A stretch of DNA of 64,000 nucleotides, taken from positions 4,618,685 to 4,682,684 of the forward strand of contig NZ_AP023086.1 in NCBI RefSeq assembly GCF_021655555.1, read 5' to 3'. Positions 25,269 to 34,024 of this stretch are shown here, one piece after another. The translations under genes were made by a program, and so were the position numbers. The notes beneath the pieces were generated by a model. The model was given only the letters and a program-made list of their open reading frames with translations. It made no database searches and had not been told where the DNA came from. This DNA comes from Marinagarivorans cellulosilyticus. Lineage in GTDB: Bacteria > Pseudomonadota > Gammaproteobacteria > Pseudomonadales > Cellvibrionaceae. How positions within the stretch are numbered: the first letter of the stretch is position 1; each line of letters opens with the position of its first letter.

Positions 25269-27659
25269 TTAACGTAGACATGCACCATAATCTGCAGCCA
25301 GCGTTTTTACAACATTATCAACAGCTTGCTGAATTTCTTCGTCTTTTAGCGTACGTTCGTTATGCTGAAAAGTAAGGCTGTAAGCTAGGCTTTTGTGGCC
25401 ATCCTCTACACCCTGCCCAACATACACATCAAACAACGCTACCGATTTAAAGTACTCGCCAGCAGCGTGCTGTATTGCCACTTCTAACGATGCAGCACTG
25501 ACGGAATCTGCTACAACCAAGGCTAAATCTCGGCTTACCGCAGGAAAGCGTGATAACGCCTGAAAGGCTGGCACCTTACCGGTTAACAAGGCTTCTAGTG
25601 TTAGCTCAAAAACATAGACACTGCCGTTGCAATCCAAAGCTTTTGCCGTAGAAGGATGCAATACACCAACAACCCCGACTCGAGCATCACCCAACATAAC
25701 TTCGGCACATTGGCCTGGGTGCATATACGGTGCTGGCTGCGCGCTAGGCACAAACGAAAAAGCTGCTTGATTACGAGTAACACCAAGCAGTGCTTCTACA
25801 TCACCTTTAAGGTCGTAGAAATCGACCTTCTCTTTACCGTGACACCAAGCTGAAGCTTCGCGCGCACCGTACATCAAGCCGGCAATGCGGCGCTCTTGTG
25901 GGTAGGCCTGCTCACCTTCACCCTTTTCAAAAACCAAGCCGCTTTCAAAAACGCTTACCCGCGTTTGCTGGCGGTTAAGGTTATAACGCAAGGTTTGCAC
26001 TAAGCCTGGCAGCAAGCTGGTGCGCATTTCTGCCATATCGGCGCTAATTGGGTTTTTTAGCGCAACAACAGATTTACCCTGCGAAAACTGCTCGTGGACT
26101 TTAGGGTCTACAAAGCTATAGGTAATCGCTTCACGGTAACCTCGGGCAACCAAAGCCGCGCTCAAGGCGCGTAGCGATACGCCGTCTTCAGGTGTGGCGG
26201 GTAGCTCATTAGCAAATACTGGGGTGCGCGTCGGTAATTTATCGTAGCCATATAAACGCGCTAGCTCTTCAACTAGGTCGGCATCAATCGCGATATCAAA
26301 GCGGTAACTTGGCGCAATAAAGTGCCATGCATCATCGGTTTCATCGGTTAACTCTAAGCCTAGGCCGGTTAACATTCGCACCACTTCCGCATCATCTAAA
26401 CGCAAACCTAATGTTGCTTCTAAACGGTTTTTATTCAGTGCAATAGAGGCAGTCTTGGGCAAATCGTCTGCGTTGAGCGCGCCAAAAACCTCACCCACTG
26501 AGCCGCCGCAAATTTCAACAATTAATGCCGTGGCACGCTCTATGGCGGTATTTTGCAAATTGTAATCAACACCGCGTTCAAAGCGATGGGAAGAATCTGT
26601 GTGCAAACCGGCGTTGCGCGCACGGCCAGCAATAGCAATGGGCTCAAAAAATGCCGACTCTAGTAATATATCGGTAGTAGCATCACTAACCGCAGAGGCT
26701 TTCCCGCCCATTACGCCCGCAAAAGCTAAAGCGCCCACTTCATCAGCGATAACCAACGCATCGCTTTTAAGCGCTACCGTTTGATCATTTAATAACTCGA
26801 GCCTTTCACCTTCATTCGCCCAGCGAACAGTAATGCCACCCTGCACTTTTGCGGCATCAAAGGCATGCATTGGCTGACCTAATTCCAGCAAAACATAATT
26901 GGTCACATCAACAATAGGGCCCAAGCTTGCAATGCCTGCGCGGCGAAGCTTTTCCACTAACCACAAAGGGCTTTGAGCCGTGCTATTGACGCCCTTAATA
27001 ATACGGCCAACATATCGCGGGCAAGCTGTGCCTGCCGCTAAAGAAACACCGCGCTTTTCTGAATGCTCGCTGGCAACCTCGGCAATTGTTAGTGCGTTGT
27101 ATGCACAGTTATTTAGTACCGCTACCTCACGCGCTATACCGCGCAAGCTTAAACAATCGCTGCGATTAGGCGTTAAATCTAATTCCAGAATATTATCATT
27201 TAGCTGCAAATAATCCCGCAAATCGGTACCAACAGGAGCATCACTGGCCAATTCCCATAAGCCGCTATCGTCATCACCACAGGCAAGCTCCGTTTGGCCG
27301 CACAACATGCCAAACGACTCTACGCCGCGTAACTTGGCTTTTTTGATTTTAAAATCACCCGGCAATTTAGCGCCAATTGTCGCAAACGGAATAACTAAAC
27401 CTTCGCGGGCATTAGGCGCGCCACACACAACTTGTTTAATACCCTCGGCATGGCCTTCTACCTGACAAACGCGCAATTTTTCTGCATCGGGGTGTGGCGC
27501 AACAGCAACAATTTTGCCTACGACTACACCGCTAAACTCTCCGGCTACTGGCTCTACAGCATCAACTTCTAAACCCGCCATAGTGACCTGCGCCACCAAT
27601 GCTGCGGTATCTATTTCGGGGTTAACCCACTCTCGCAACCAGGATTCACTGATTTTCAT
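25269..27659 (-). CDS. pheT: Phenylalanyl-tRNA synthetase beta subunit
   Basis: A 796-residue subunit of normal length. N-terminal tRNA-binding OB domain (about 39-150; VVVGKIVAVAPHPDAEKLRVCQVE, VVCGAPNAREG), B3/B4 editing region (SPLWLVEKLRRAGIASLGPIVDVTNYVLLELGQPMHAFD), B5 domain, catalytic-like core and C-terminal ferredoxin-like anticodon-binding domain (LSRFPAVSRDLALVV). It attaches phenylalanine to tRNA-Phe together with PheS and edits Tyr-tRNA-Phe. It begins 44 bases after pheS. Confidence 0.97.
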   Translation of the reverse strand: MKISESWLREWVNPEIDTAALVAQVTMAGLEVDAVEPVAGEFSGVVVGKIVAVAPHPDAEKLRVCQVEGHAEGIKQVVCGAPNAREGLVIPFATIGAKLPGDFKIKKAKLRGVESFGMLCGQTELACGDDDSGLWELASDAPVGTDLRDYLQLNDNILELDLTPNRSDCLSLRGIAREVAVLNNCAYNALTIAEVASEHSEKRGVSLAAGTACPRYVGRIIKGVNSTAQSPLWLVEKLRRAGIASLGPIVDVTNYVLLELGQPMHAFDAAKVQGGITVRWANEGERLELLNDQTVALKSDALVIADEVGALAFAGVMGGKASAVSDATTDILLESAFFEPIAIAGRARNAGLHTDSSHRFERGVDYNLQNTAIERATALIVEICGGSVGEVFGALNADDLPKTASIALNKNRLEATLGLRLDDAEVVRMLTGLGLELTDETDDAWHFIAPSYRFDIAIDADLVEELARLYGYDKLPTRTPVFANELPATPEDGVSLRALSAALVARGYREAITYSFVDPKVHEQFSQGKSVVALKNPISADMAEMRTSLLPGLVQTLRYNLNRQQTRVSVFESGLVFEKGEGEQAYPQERRIAGLMYGAREASAWCHGKEKVDFYDLKGDVEALLGVTRNQAAFSFVPSAQPAPYMHPGQCAEVMLGDARVGVVGVLHPSTAKALDCNGSVYVFELTLEALLTGKVPAFQALSRFPAVSRDLALVVADSVSAASLEVAIQHAAGEYFKSVALFDVYVGQGVEDGHKSLAYSLTFQHNERTLKDEEIQQAVDNVVKTLAADYGACLR

Positions 27660-27703
27660 AATTTCTATCCAATTCTAATATTCTTTAAAAGGCGACTTTA
27701 CAA

Positions 27704-28717
27704 TTAAAACTGCTGGAGAAAATCCAAGTCATTTTCAAAGAACATGCGTAAATCTTTTATGCCGTAACGCAGCATCGCCAAGCGCTCTACTCCCATACCA
27801 AAAGCAAAGCCGGACACTTTTTCAGGGTCTAAATCACAGGCCCTAAAAACGTTAGGATGGACCATGCCGCAACCGCCCACTTCGAGCCAGCCCGTTTGTT
27901 TACACACGCGGCAACCTTCGCCACTGCAGTGCGTACACTGAATATCCATTTCGGCAGATGGCTCTGTAAAAGGAAAATAAGATGGCCGAAAACGTACAGG
28001 AACATCAGCCTCGAAGAACGTGCGCAAGAATTGAGCAACCACGCCTTTTAGGTCAGCAAAGCTGACATTTTCATCAACAACTAAACCTTCTACCTGATGA
28101 AACATCGGCGTATGGGTAAGGTCGGAATCGCAGCGATACACACGGCCAGGACAAATCACTTTAAGTGGCCCACTGCGGTTTAGCATGGTGCGAATTTGCA
28201 CCGGTGACGTATGCGTACGCAGTACGTGGCGCTCATCAACATAAAACGTATCGTGCATTGCGCGCGCAGGATGGTGCGAGGGAATATTCAACGCTTCGAA
28301 ATTATGGAAGTCGTCTTCGACCTCTGGCCCCTGCTCTACGCTATAACCGGCGCATACAAAAATATCTTCGATGCGATTTAACGTATGGGTAACTGGATGC
28401 AAGCTGCCGCGCTCGGCATGGCGGCCAGGCAAAGTAACATCGAGTGTTTCAGCTGCAAGTTTGGCATTAATAGCCGCCTTTTCGAGGTCGGCTTTGCGCT
28501 CGTTAATAGCGTTTTGCACTTGCACTTTGGCTTCGTTAATTTGTGCACCTGCTGCTGGGCGTTCCTCAGCCGATAACTTGCCCAAAGATTTTAACTGCGC
28601 TGTGATTTGCCCTTTTTTACCTAAGTAATCAACGCGGATTTCATCCAGCGCAGCTAAGTCATTCGCATCAGCGACCAATTTGAGAGCTGCTACCGTCAGC
28701 TCAGCGAGGTTTTCCAT
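27704..28717 (-). CDS. pheS: Phenylalanyl-tRNA synthetase alpha subunit
   Basis: A 337-residue class II synthetase subunit. Coiled-coil N-terminus, then motif 2-like MHDTFYVDERHVLRTHTSPVQIRTM, FHQVEGLVVDENVSFADLKG, RFRPSYFPFTEPSAEMDIQC and motif 3 GFAFGMGVERLAMLRYGI. The ATG at 28717 is chosen over a TTG four codons upstream; GGA lies about ten bases before it. A strong terminator separates it from rplT, and no phenylalanine-rich leader peptide like E. coli pheM is visible in the 115 bases between. Confidence 0.96.
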   Translation of the reverse strand: MENLAELTVAALKLVADANDLAALDEIRVDYLGKKGQITAQLKSLGKLSAEERPAAGAQINEAKVQVQNAINERKADLEKAAINAKLAAETLDVTLPGRHAERGSLHPVTHTLNRIEDIFVCAGYSVEQGPEVEDDFHNFEALNIPSHHPARAMHDTFYVDERHVLRTHTSPVQIRTMLNRSGPLKVICPGRVYRCDSDLTHTPMFHQVEGLVVDENVSFADLKGVVAQFLRTFFEADVPVRFRPSYFPFTEPSAEMDIQCTHCSGEGCRVCKQTGWLEVGGCGMVHPNVFRACDLDPEKVSGFAFGMGVERLAMLRYGIKDLRMFFENDLDFLQQF

Positions 28718-28845
28718 ATAGTTTTCCAAAAATCGTAGGAAATGAAAGATAAACGAGAGCGAGATTTTACCCGTAAATAACCCGGCTGTGGGGGCTATAT
28801 AAGGATCAACTCTGCATTTGATGGGGAGTTAGCGGTTTGTTGGCA

Positions 28846-28883
28846 TAAAAAAAGGGGAACAGCCGAAGCGGTTCCCCTTTTTT
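28846..28883 (-). terminator. Intrinsic terminator between rplT and pheS
   Basis: On the minus strand AAAAGGGGAAC, a ten-base loop and GTTCCCCTTTT with T run. It splits the translation cluster into thrS-infC-rpmI-rplT and pheS-pheT-ihfA-merR units and may allow partial read-through. Confidence 0.9.
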
Positions 28884-28909
28884 ACAACAATCAAGTCAGC
28901 AAAATGGCC

Positions 28910-29269
28910 TTAAGCCGTTAATGCTTCCTTGGCTTTTGCAACAATTGCAGCAAAAGCAGATTTGTCGTGAACAGCAAGGTCTGCTAATACGCGACGATCC
29001 AGTGCAATCTCAGCCTTTTTCAAGCCTGCGATTAAACGACTGTAGCTCAAGCCTTCAGCACGAGACTGGGCATTGATACGTGTAATCCAAAGCGCACGGA
29101 AGTTACGCTTGTTTACACGACGGTCACGATAGGCATATTGGCCTGCTTTGATAACAGCTTGCTTAGCAACGCGGAATACGCGTGAACGCGCACCATAATA
29201 ACCTTTAGCTGCTTTTAATACTTTTTTGTGTCGACGATTGGCCTGAACACCACGTTTTACACGCGCCAT
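28910..29269 (-). CDS. rplT: 50S ribosomal protein L20
   Basis: A 119-residue ribosomal protein with the very basic extended N-terminus ARVKRGVQANRRHKKVLKAAKGYYGARSRVFRVAKQAV and globular part RALWITRINAQSRAEGLSYSRLI. It is an early assembly protein of 23S rRNA and, in E. coli, represses translation of its own operon. Confidence 0.98.
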   Translation of the reverse strand: MARVKRGVQANRRHKKVLKAAKGYYGARSRVFRVAKQAVIKAGQYAYRDRRVNKRNFRALWITRINAQSRAEGLSYSRLIAGLKKAEIALDRRVLADLAVHDKSAFAAIVAKAKEALTA

Positions 29270-29309
29270 AAATAATTCCTCTAAAAAATGATTGTGGAAG
29301 CGCTAGGGC

Positions 29310-29504
29310 TTAGCAAGACCTAAACATACGATCTACTAATGGAGCATCTGCAGCATTCAGTACGCTAGTACCGCGCAACTGACGCTTACGCTTTGTAGTC
29401 ATTTTTGTAAGGATGTGGCTTTTGTTAGCGTGCTTGTGTTTGTAACCAGCAGCCGTCTTTTTGAAGCGCTTGGCAGCGCCACTGTGTACTTTAGCTTTTG
29501 ACAT
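29310..29504 (-). CDS. rpmI: 50S ribosomal protein L35
   Basis: A 64-residue basic protein: GAAKRFKKTAAGYKHKHANKSHILTKMTTKRKRQLRGTS is clear L35. It lies between infC and rplT as usual. Its C-terminus (NAADAPLVDRMFRSC) is typical of gammaproteobacterial forms. Confidence 0.97.
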   Translation of the reverse strand: MSKAKVHSGAAKRFKKTAAGYKHKHANKSHILTKMTTKRKRQLRGTSVLNAADAPLVDRMFRSC

Positions 29505-29577
29505 AATAAATCTCCGGTCGGCTTGTGCCGATTTTACGGTTCTCTTTTTAAAGAAATAAGGCAGCTAAAAAGCCCTA

Positions 29578-30123
29578 TTACTTTTTCTTTTTGGGGGCAA
29601 TAACCATAATCAACTGACGCCCTTCCATTTTAGCGTGCTGCTCTACGGTGCCTATTTCATCCAAGTCTTTGGCGATGCGATGCATCATTTCCATACCTAA
29701 TTCTTGGTGGGCGAGCTCTCGGCCACGGTAACGTAAAGATACCTTGGCTTTATCCCCCTGCTCTAAGAAACGAGTAAGGTTGCGCAACTTCACTTGGTAG
29801 TCGCCATCCTCTGTTCCTGGACGGAACTTCATTTCTTTAATCTGTTGCTGCTTCTGCTTTTTCTTCGCAGCCGCTTTTTGTTTCTTCAATTCGAAGAGGT
29901 GCTTACCATAATCCATGATCTTGCACACAACGGGCTCTGCGTCTGGAGCAATTGCCACAAGGTCAAGTGTGGCGGCTTTTGCGGCTTCAAGTGCTTCTTC
30001 TAGAGAAACGACACCTACCTGTTCGCCGTCCGCCCCAACCAATCTTACTTCTGATGCTTCAATCTGATCGTTGATAGCAGCTTTCTTTTGACGACTTTTT
30101 CCGTTGCCTGCGCGATTGTTAAT
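29578..30123 (-). CDS. infC: Translation initiation factor IF-3 (ATT start codon)
   Basis: A 181-residue IF-3: N-domain with AAINDQIEASEVRLVGADGEQVGVVSLEEAL, lysine-rich linker, C-domain with KEMKFRPGTEDGDYQVKLRNLTRFLEQGDKAKVSLRYRGRE. It binds the 30S subunit and checks start codon and initiator tRNA. The start is set at the ATT at 30121-30123: GGAG lies nine bases upstream and the protein then begins INNRAGNGKSRQ, aligned with the E. coli IF-3 N-terminus. The ATT (AUU) start lets IF-3 repress its own translation. A TTG five codons upstream overlaps the Shine-Dalgarno itself and is unlikely. Confidence 0.95.
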   Translation of the reverse strand: MNNRAGNGKSRQKKAAINDQIEASEVRLVGADGEQVGVVSLEEALEAAKAATLDLVAIAPDAEPVVCKIMDYGKHLFELKKQKAAAKKKQKQQQIKEMKFRPGTEDGDYQVKLRNLTRFLEQGDKAKVSLRYRGRELAHQELGMEMMHRIAKDLDEIGTVEQHAKMEGRQLIMVIAPKKKK

Positions 30124-30136
30124 AGTAGTTCTCTCC
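30121..30136 (-). promoter_or_regulatory. Ribosome-binding site and ATT start of infC
   Basis: On the minus strand GGAG, nine bases, then ATT. The non-canonical start combined with a good Shine-Dalgarno is the autoregulatory signature of infC. Confidence 0.85.
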
Positions 30137-30177
30137 AAATAATTAAAAAATAAAGGTGTTTTCAGCCAAAGCGCGTA

Positions 30178-32112
30178 TTAAGAATCTGATACTTCTTCAA
30201 TACGCCCTCTTCGGGCCACTGCTGCTGCGAGAGTTTGTTCAAACGCAGCTAAAGACAGCGTACCAAGATCTTCACCTTGCCATGATCGCACTGCGACGGT
30301 ACCGTCGGTTACCTCTTGATCACCAACGACCAAAAGATAAGGAATGCGCGAAATTGTGTGCTCGCGGATTTTAAAGCCGATCTTTTCATTTCTCAAGTCA
30401 GCAATCGCACGATAACCCTTGTTTTGCAACGTTTTTTCAATATTTGTCGCATATTCGGCCTGTCGATCAGTAATATTCATGATTACGACCTGCTCTGGCG
30501 CCAACCACGGAGGGAAAGCACCCTCGTAGTTTTCGATCAAAATACCGATAAAACGCTCAAACGAACCCAGTATTGCACGGTGTAACATGACAGGTACTTG
30601 GCGAGAACCATCCTCCGCCACATACTGCGCACTCAAGCGCCCCGGCATCGAGAAATCCACCTGAATCGTACCGCACTGCCATACTCGGCCAATGCAATCT
30701 TTCAAAGAAAACTCAATTTTAGGGCCATAAAATGCGCCTTCACCCGGCAAGTACTCAAAAGCTAAGCCTTTGGCATCCAAAGCATCAGCCAATGCCTTTT
30801 CGGCTTTATCCCATACCTCATCACTACCTACACGCTGCTCTGGGCGCGTAGACAAACGAATGATAACGTCAGTGAAACCAAAGTCGGCATACACTTTATA
30901 GAGCAAGTCGGTAAATGTTGCCACTTCGTCCTGGATAGCCTCTTCAGCGCAGAAGATATGGGCATCATCCTGAACAAAGCCACGTACCCGCATAATCCCC
31001 TGCAAAGAGCCCGAGGCTTCGTTGCGGTGACAAGAGCCAAACTCAGCCAAACGCAAGGGCAGGTCGCGGTAGCTTTTTAAGCCCTGGTTAAACACCTGCA
31101 CGTGGCATGGGCAGTTCATCGGCTTAACCGCCAAATCACGACCTTCCGACTCAACGGTGAACATGCCATCGCGGAATTTATCCCAATGGCCAGACTTTTC
31201 CCACAAGGTGCGATCGACAATTTGCGGGGTTTTGATTTCTTGATAGCCATTCAAGCGCTGTACTTCGCGCATGTACTTTTCTAGCTCGCTATAAATAGCC
31301 CAGCCGCGCGGGTGCCAAAAAACCATGCCCGGCGCTTCTTCTTGCAAATGGAACAAGTCCATTTTTTTCCCGATTTTTCGGTGGTCACGCTTGGCGGCCT
31401 CTTCCATCAGCTTCATATGGGCTTTTAGCGCTTTTTTATCACCAAACGCCGTGCCATATACACGCTGTAACATTTTGTTATCTGAGTCGCCACGCCAATA
31501 GGCGCCCGATACGCGCGTTAACTTAAAGTGATGACAAAAGCCCATGTGCGGCACATGTGGGCCACGACACATATCCACATATTCTTCGTGGTGGTATAGG
31601 CCTGGCTGGGCATCCTGCGGAATATCGCGGTCCAGAATTTCCAGTTTGTATGGCTCACCACGATCCTCAAAGGTATCACGAGCCTTTTGCCAGCTAACAA
31701 CTTTCTTCTCAACGGCATAACCGGTTTTAGCTAACTCGAGCATGCGCGCTTCTAACTTAAGAACATCCTCATCGGTCAGCATGTGCTCCAAATCGATGTC
31801 GTAATAAAAGCCGTTTTCGATGGTTGGCCCAATAGCCATTTTCACATCAGGCCACAACTGCTTAATAGCATGGCCTAACAAGTGCGCGCACGAGTGGCGA
31901 ATAATTTCCAAGCCATCGGCATCGCGCGCCGTATAAATGGTTAATTCAGCATCTTCGGTGATCAAATCGCAGGCATCAACACGCTGACCATTTACATTGC
32001 CAGCAATGGTAGCTTTCGCCAAACCAGGGCCAATATCGGCAGCAACATCAAGCGTAGAAACAGGGTGATCAAATTGACGAACGGAGCCGTCTGGAAGCGT
32101 AATCGCAGGCAT
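30178..32112 (-). CDS. thrS: Threonyl-tRNA synthetase
   Basis: A 644-residue class II synthetase of normal length: N-terminal TGS domain (MPAITLPDGSVRQFDHPVSTLDVAADIG), editing domain with zinc-type residues HSCAHLLGHAIKQLWPDVKMAIGP, catalytic core with MNCPCHVQVFNQ and FGSCHRNEASGSLQGIMRVRGFVQDDAHIFC, and the anticodon-binding domain (APEQVVIMNITDRQAEYA). The first gene of the translation cluster; infC follows 54 bases later. Its leader contains two hairpins (see 32134-32189). Confidence 0.97.
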   Translation of the reverse strand: MPAITLPDGSVRQFDHPVSTLDVAADIGPGLAKATIAGNVNGQRVDACDLITEDAELTIYTARDADGLEIIRHSCAHLLGHAIKQLWPDVKMAIGPTIENGFYYDIDLEHMLTDEDVLKLEARMLELAKTGYAVEKKVVSWQKARDTFEDRGEPYKLEILDRDIPQDAQPGLYHHEEYVDMCRGPHVPHMGFCHHFKLTRVSGAYWRGDSDNKMLQRVYGTAFGDKKALKAHMKLMEEAAKRDHRKIGKKMDLFHLQEEAPGMVFWHPRGWAIYSELEKYMREVQRLNGYQEIKTPQIVDRTLWEKSGHWDKFRDGMFTVESEGRDLAVKPMNCPCHVQVFNQGLKSYRDLPLRLAEFGSCHRNEASGSLQGIMRVRGFVQDDAHIFCAEEAIQDEVATFTDLLYKVYADFGFTDVIIRLSTRPEQRVGSDEVWDKAEKALADALDAKGLAFEYLPGEGAFYGPKIEFSLKDCIGRVWQCGTIQVDFSMPGRLSAQYVAEDGSRQVPVMLHRAILGSFERFIGILIENYEGAFPPWLAPEQVVIMNITDRQAEYATNIEKTLQNKGYRAIADLRNEKIGFKIREHTISRIPYLLVVGDQEVTDGTVAVRSWQGEDLGTLSLAAFEQTLAAAVARRGRIEEVSDS

Positions 32113-32133
32113 GTACAGTATCCTAGTTCAGTG

Positions 32134-32154
32134 GTGGCCCCTACTAAAGGCCAC
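32134..32154 (-). promoter_or_regulatory. Leader hairpin close to the thrS start
   Basis: On the minus strand GTGGCC, nine-base loop TTTAGTAGG, GGCCAC, ending 21 bases before the thrS ATG. A candidate operator hairpin, by analogy with E. coli thrS, whose leader folds into anticodon-like stems; I see no clear threonine anticodon in this loop. Confidence 0.4.
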
Positions 32155-32161
32155 GTGAAAG

Positions 32162-32189
32162 TAAAAACGCCCCGCAAAATACGAGGCGT
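32162..32189 (-). terminator. Terminator-like hairpin in the thrS leader
   Basis: On the minus strand ACGCCTCG, loop, CGGGGCGT followed by five T. It lies about 50 bases before thrS and about 25 bases after a possible promoter (-10 TATACT at about 32214-32219, -35 TTTATC 17 bases before). It could be an attenuator of thrS or the terminator of an upstream transcript. Confidence 0.55.
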
Positions 32190-32552
32190 ACAGAATTTTA
32201 GAGGTGCGCAGTATACGCAGGTATTAAACAGAGATAAAGCACACCCCCACGAGCGGGCACGCCCCTTAGTCTTCACCATTGCAGCCTCAGACTCTATGAG
32301 CACCGAAGGCGCTGTCCGCTATAAACTGGGTAATCTCAAAACAGGGGGTTAAATCATCCTGTAGGTATATATTAGAGAAGGATGGCCTGACAATCTCTAC
32401 ACAACCACTCCGGATACTAACGAGACTGTAGAAAAATGCGGTTGAACACCGCCCCAACCTTTCTCGCGATTCAATTTTTTGAGCTATTCAACGTTCAACT
32501 AACCAGATTTCTTTTGGAAACTTACAAGGCCATTCCTTGACAAGCTAACGAT
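32190..32552. other. thrS upstream region, no gene seen
   Basis: About 360 bases between the thrS leader hairpin and the end of the secreted protein gene. It contains the possible thrS promoter (TTTATC-17-TATACT on the minus strand) but no convincing gene. A short Cys-containing frame opens near 32303 on the minus strand and runs into thrS; it has no Thr enrichment and is not called. Confidence 0.5.
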
Positions 32553-33077
32553 TCAGCTACCGCCCAAAGCATTAATCACATAAGTCGAAATCTTACGAGC
32601 CGCCTTTCTCTTATATTTTTGAGTATCCGACAGTATTGAGATATTTCTTTTTTCGTTAAACTCAACCTTCTCACTCACAACCAACTTCCCATCAGCATAA
32701 ATCTCATAATTAACAAAAAACGAAGCCTGCATTTTCATAGGGGCTGTACCAAGAGTTAGCGTCTCCACGGCAAACTCAGCATACCCTCGACCAGAACCTG
32801 ACAGCCCCATCCGTATTATGACATTTACCCCATCTTTAATTTGGCGACCAGTAGCCCTTGAAAAAGTTAAACCCTCCTCAACAAAATTTGAATATATTTC
32901 TTGCTTAAGATAGTGCTTCTTTAATCTCTTCCCTTTCTCTTTGCAGTGCTTCCAAAAACATCCCGGATAATATGTATCTTGAGTCACACGGCTATCATCA
33001 ATAAAAATTTGTATTCCTTCAGCAAGAGCACCGACAGGTAACATAAATAACAACAAAAGAAATAAGGGTGTTTTCAA
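32553..33077 (-). CDS. Secreted protein of unknown function
   Basis: A 174-residue protein with a clear signal peptide (KTPLFLLLLFMLPVGALAEG). The mature part has a Cys pair in PGCFWKHCKEKGKRLKKHYL, then beta-rich sequence ending RKISTYVINALGGS. I do not recognise the family. Its bases are more AT-rich than its neighbours, which may mean later acquisition. It stands alone on the minus strand, between mtnP and thrS. Confidence 0.65.
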   Translation of the reverse strand: MKTPLFLLLLFMLPVGALAEGIQIFIDDSRVTQDTYYPGCFWKHCKEKGKRLKKHYLKQEIYSNFVEEGLTFSRATGRQIKDGVNVIIRMGLSGSGRGYAEFAVETLTLGTAPMKMQASFFVNYEIYADGKLVVSEKVEFNEKRNISILSDTQKYKRKAARKISTYVINALGGS

Positions 33078-33157
33078 AATGCATTCCTTAACAATAATTG
33101 CAAGAGTCTAGTGATTTGACAGTAAAGTCGAAGCTTACATGTGCGTTCTCACACCCC

Positions 33158-33946
33158 CTACCCCAAAGCCTCCCCCACCAACCCCTGCACTTTATCCGCC
33201 GCCTGGGCCAATATCGCGTGAATATCCGCAAGCGTAATGGCTTGCTCGCTCAACCCTGCCCCCCAGTTGGCCACAATACATACAGAGCCGTAAGCAATAC
33301 CTAACTCGCGGGCTAATGCGGCCTCGGGCATGGCTGTCATTCCCACAAGGGTATTGCCATCGCGTTTTAATCGGGCAATTTCAGCTGCTGTTTCTAGCCT
33401 TGGGCCTTGCGTACAGGCATAACAACCCTCACCAAGTACGGGTAAAGCAATGGACTTGGCGGCCTGTAGTAATAGTTGAATAAGATCAGGGCTGTAAGGC
33501 TCGGCAAATTCGACATGGTTAATCTCGTCGGTGAGCACATCGGCAAATGTGTGTTCGCGACCATAGCTGTAATCGATAATTTGATTGGGAATAACAATCG
33601 CACCGGGGCCACAATCATCGCCAATACCACCAACAGCGTTAACGGCAATAATACGGTCAACACCTAATGATTTAAGCGCCCAAATATTCGCACGGTAATT
33701 AATTTTATGTGGCGGCACTTTATGCCCATCGCCGTGGCGCATCATAAAAATAACGGGCTTGCCAGCAACCTGTCCTTTTTGTAAGCCGGCTACATTGCCG
33801 TAGGGCGTGTTAAGGGTAAGCATTTCCACATCTGCTAAATTATTCAGATGATAAAAGCCAGAGCCGCCAATAACGGCGGTAATGCCTTCAGAGTTAGAGT
33901 ATGGGGCTGAGGGACTTAGAGAGCTGGGGGAGTTTGCGTCAGTCAC
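33158..33946 (-). CDS. S-methyl-5'-thioinosine phosphorylase
   Basis: A 262-residue nucleoside phosphorylase of the MTAP family: VIGGSGFYHL, FMMRHGDGHKVPPHKINYRANIWALKSLGVDRIIAVNAVGGI, YACTQGPRLETAAEIARL, GMTAMPEAALARELGIAYGSVCIVANWGAGL. The gammaproteobacterial version (P. aeruginosa PA3004) cleaves 5'-methylthioinosine in the methionine/polyamine salvage route. The first about 20 residues are Ser/Pro-rich and absent from most members, so a later start is possible. It belongs near psrA-nagZ in pseudomonads; here those genes are 14 kb away. Confidence 0.88.
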   Translation of the reverse strand: MTDANSPSSLSPSAPYSNSEGITAVIGGSGFYHLNNLADVEMLTLNTPYGNVAGLQKGQVAGKPVIFMMRHGDGHKVPPHKINYRANIWALKSLGVDRIIAVNAVGGIGDDCGPGAIVIPNQIIDYSYGREHTFADVLTDEINHVEFAEPYSPDLIQLLLQAAKSIALPVLGEGCYACTQGPRLETAAEIARLKRDGNTLVGMTAMPEAALARELGIAYGSVCIVANWGAGLSEQAITLADIHAILAQAADKVQGLVGEALG

Positions 33947-34024
33947 AGGCTTTTACCGCTAGAAAATTAGGCGGCCATTATAACAAGCACTAACACAAAT
34001 GCGATGCAGCCCTAACGCTGCGAC

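Noticed and set aside
31992..32303. Cys-containing minus-strand frame upstream of thrS, considered as a leader peptide
   Set aside because: It has no threonine enrichment, no ribosome-binding site and runs far into thrS.
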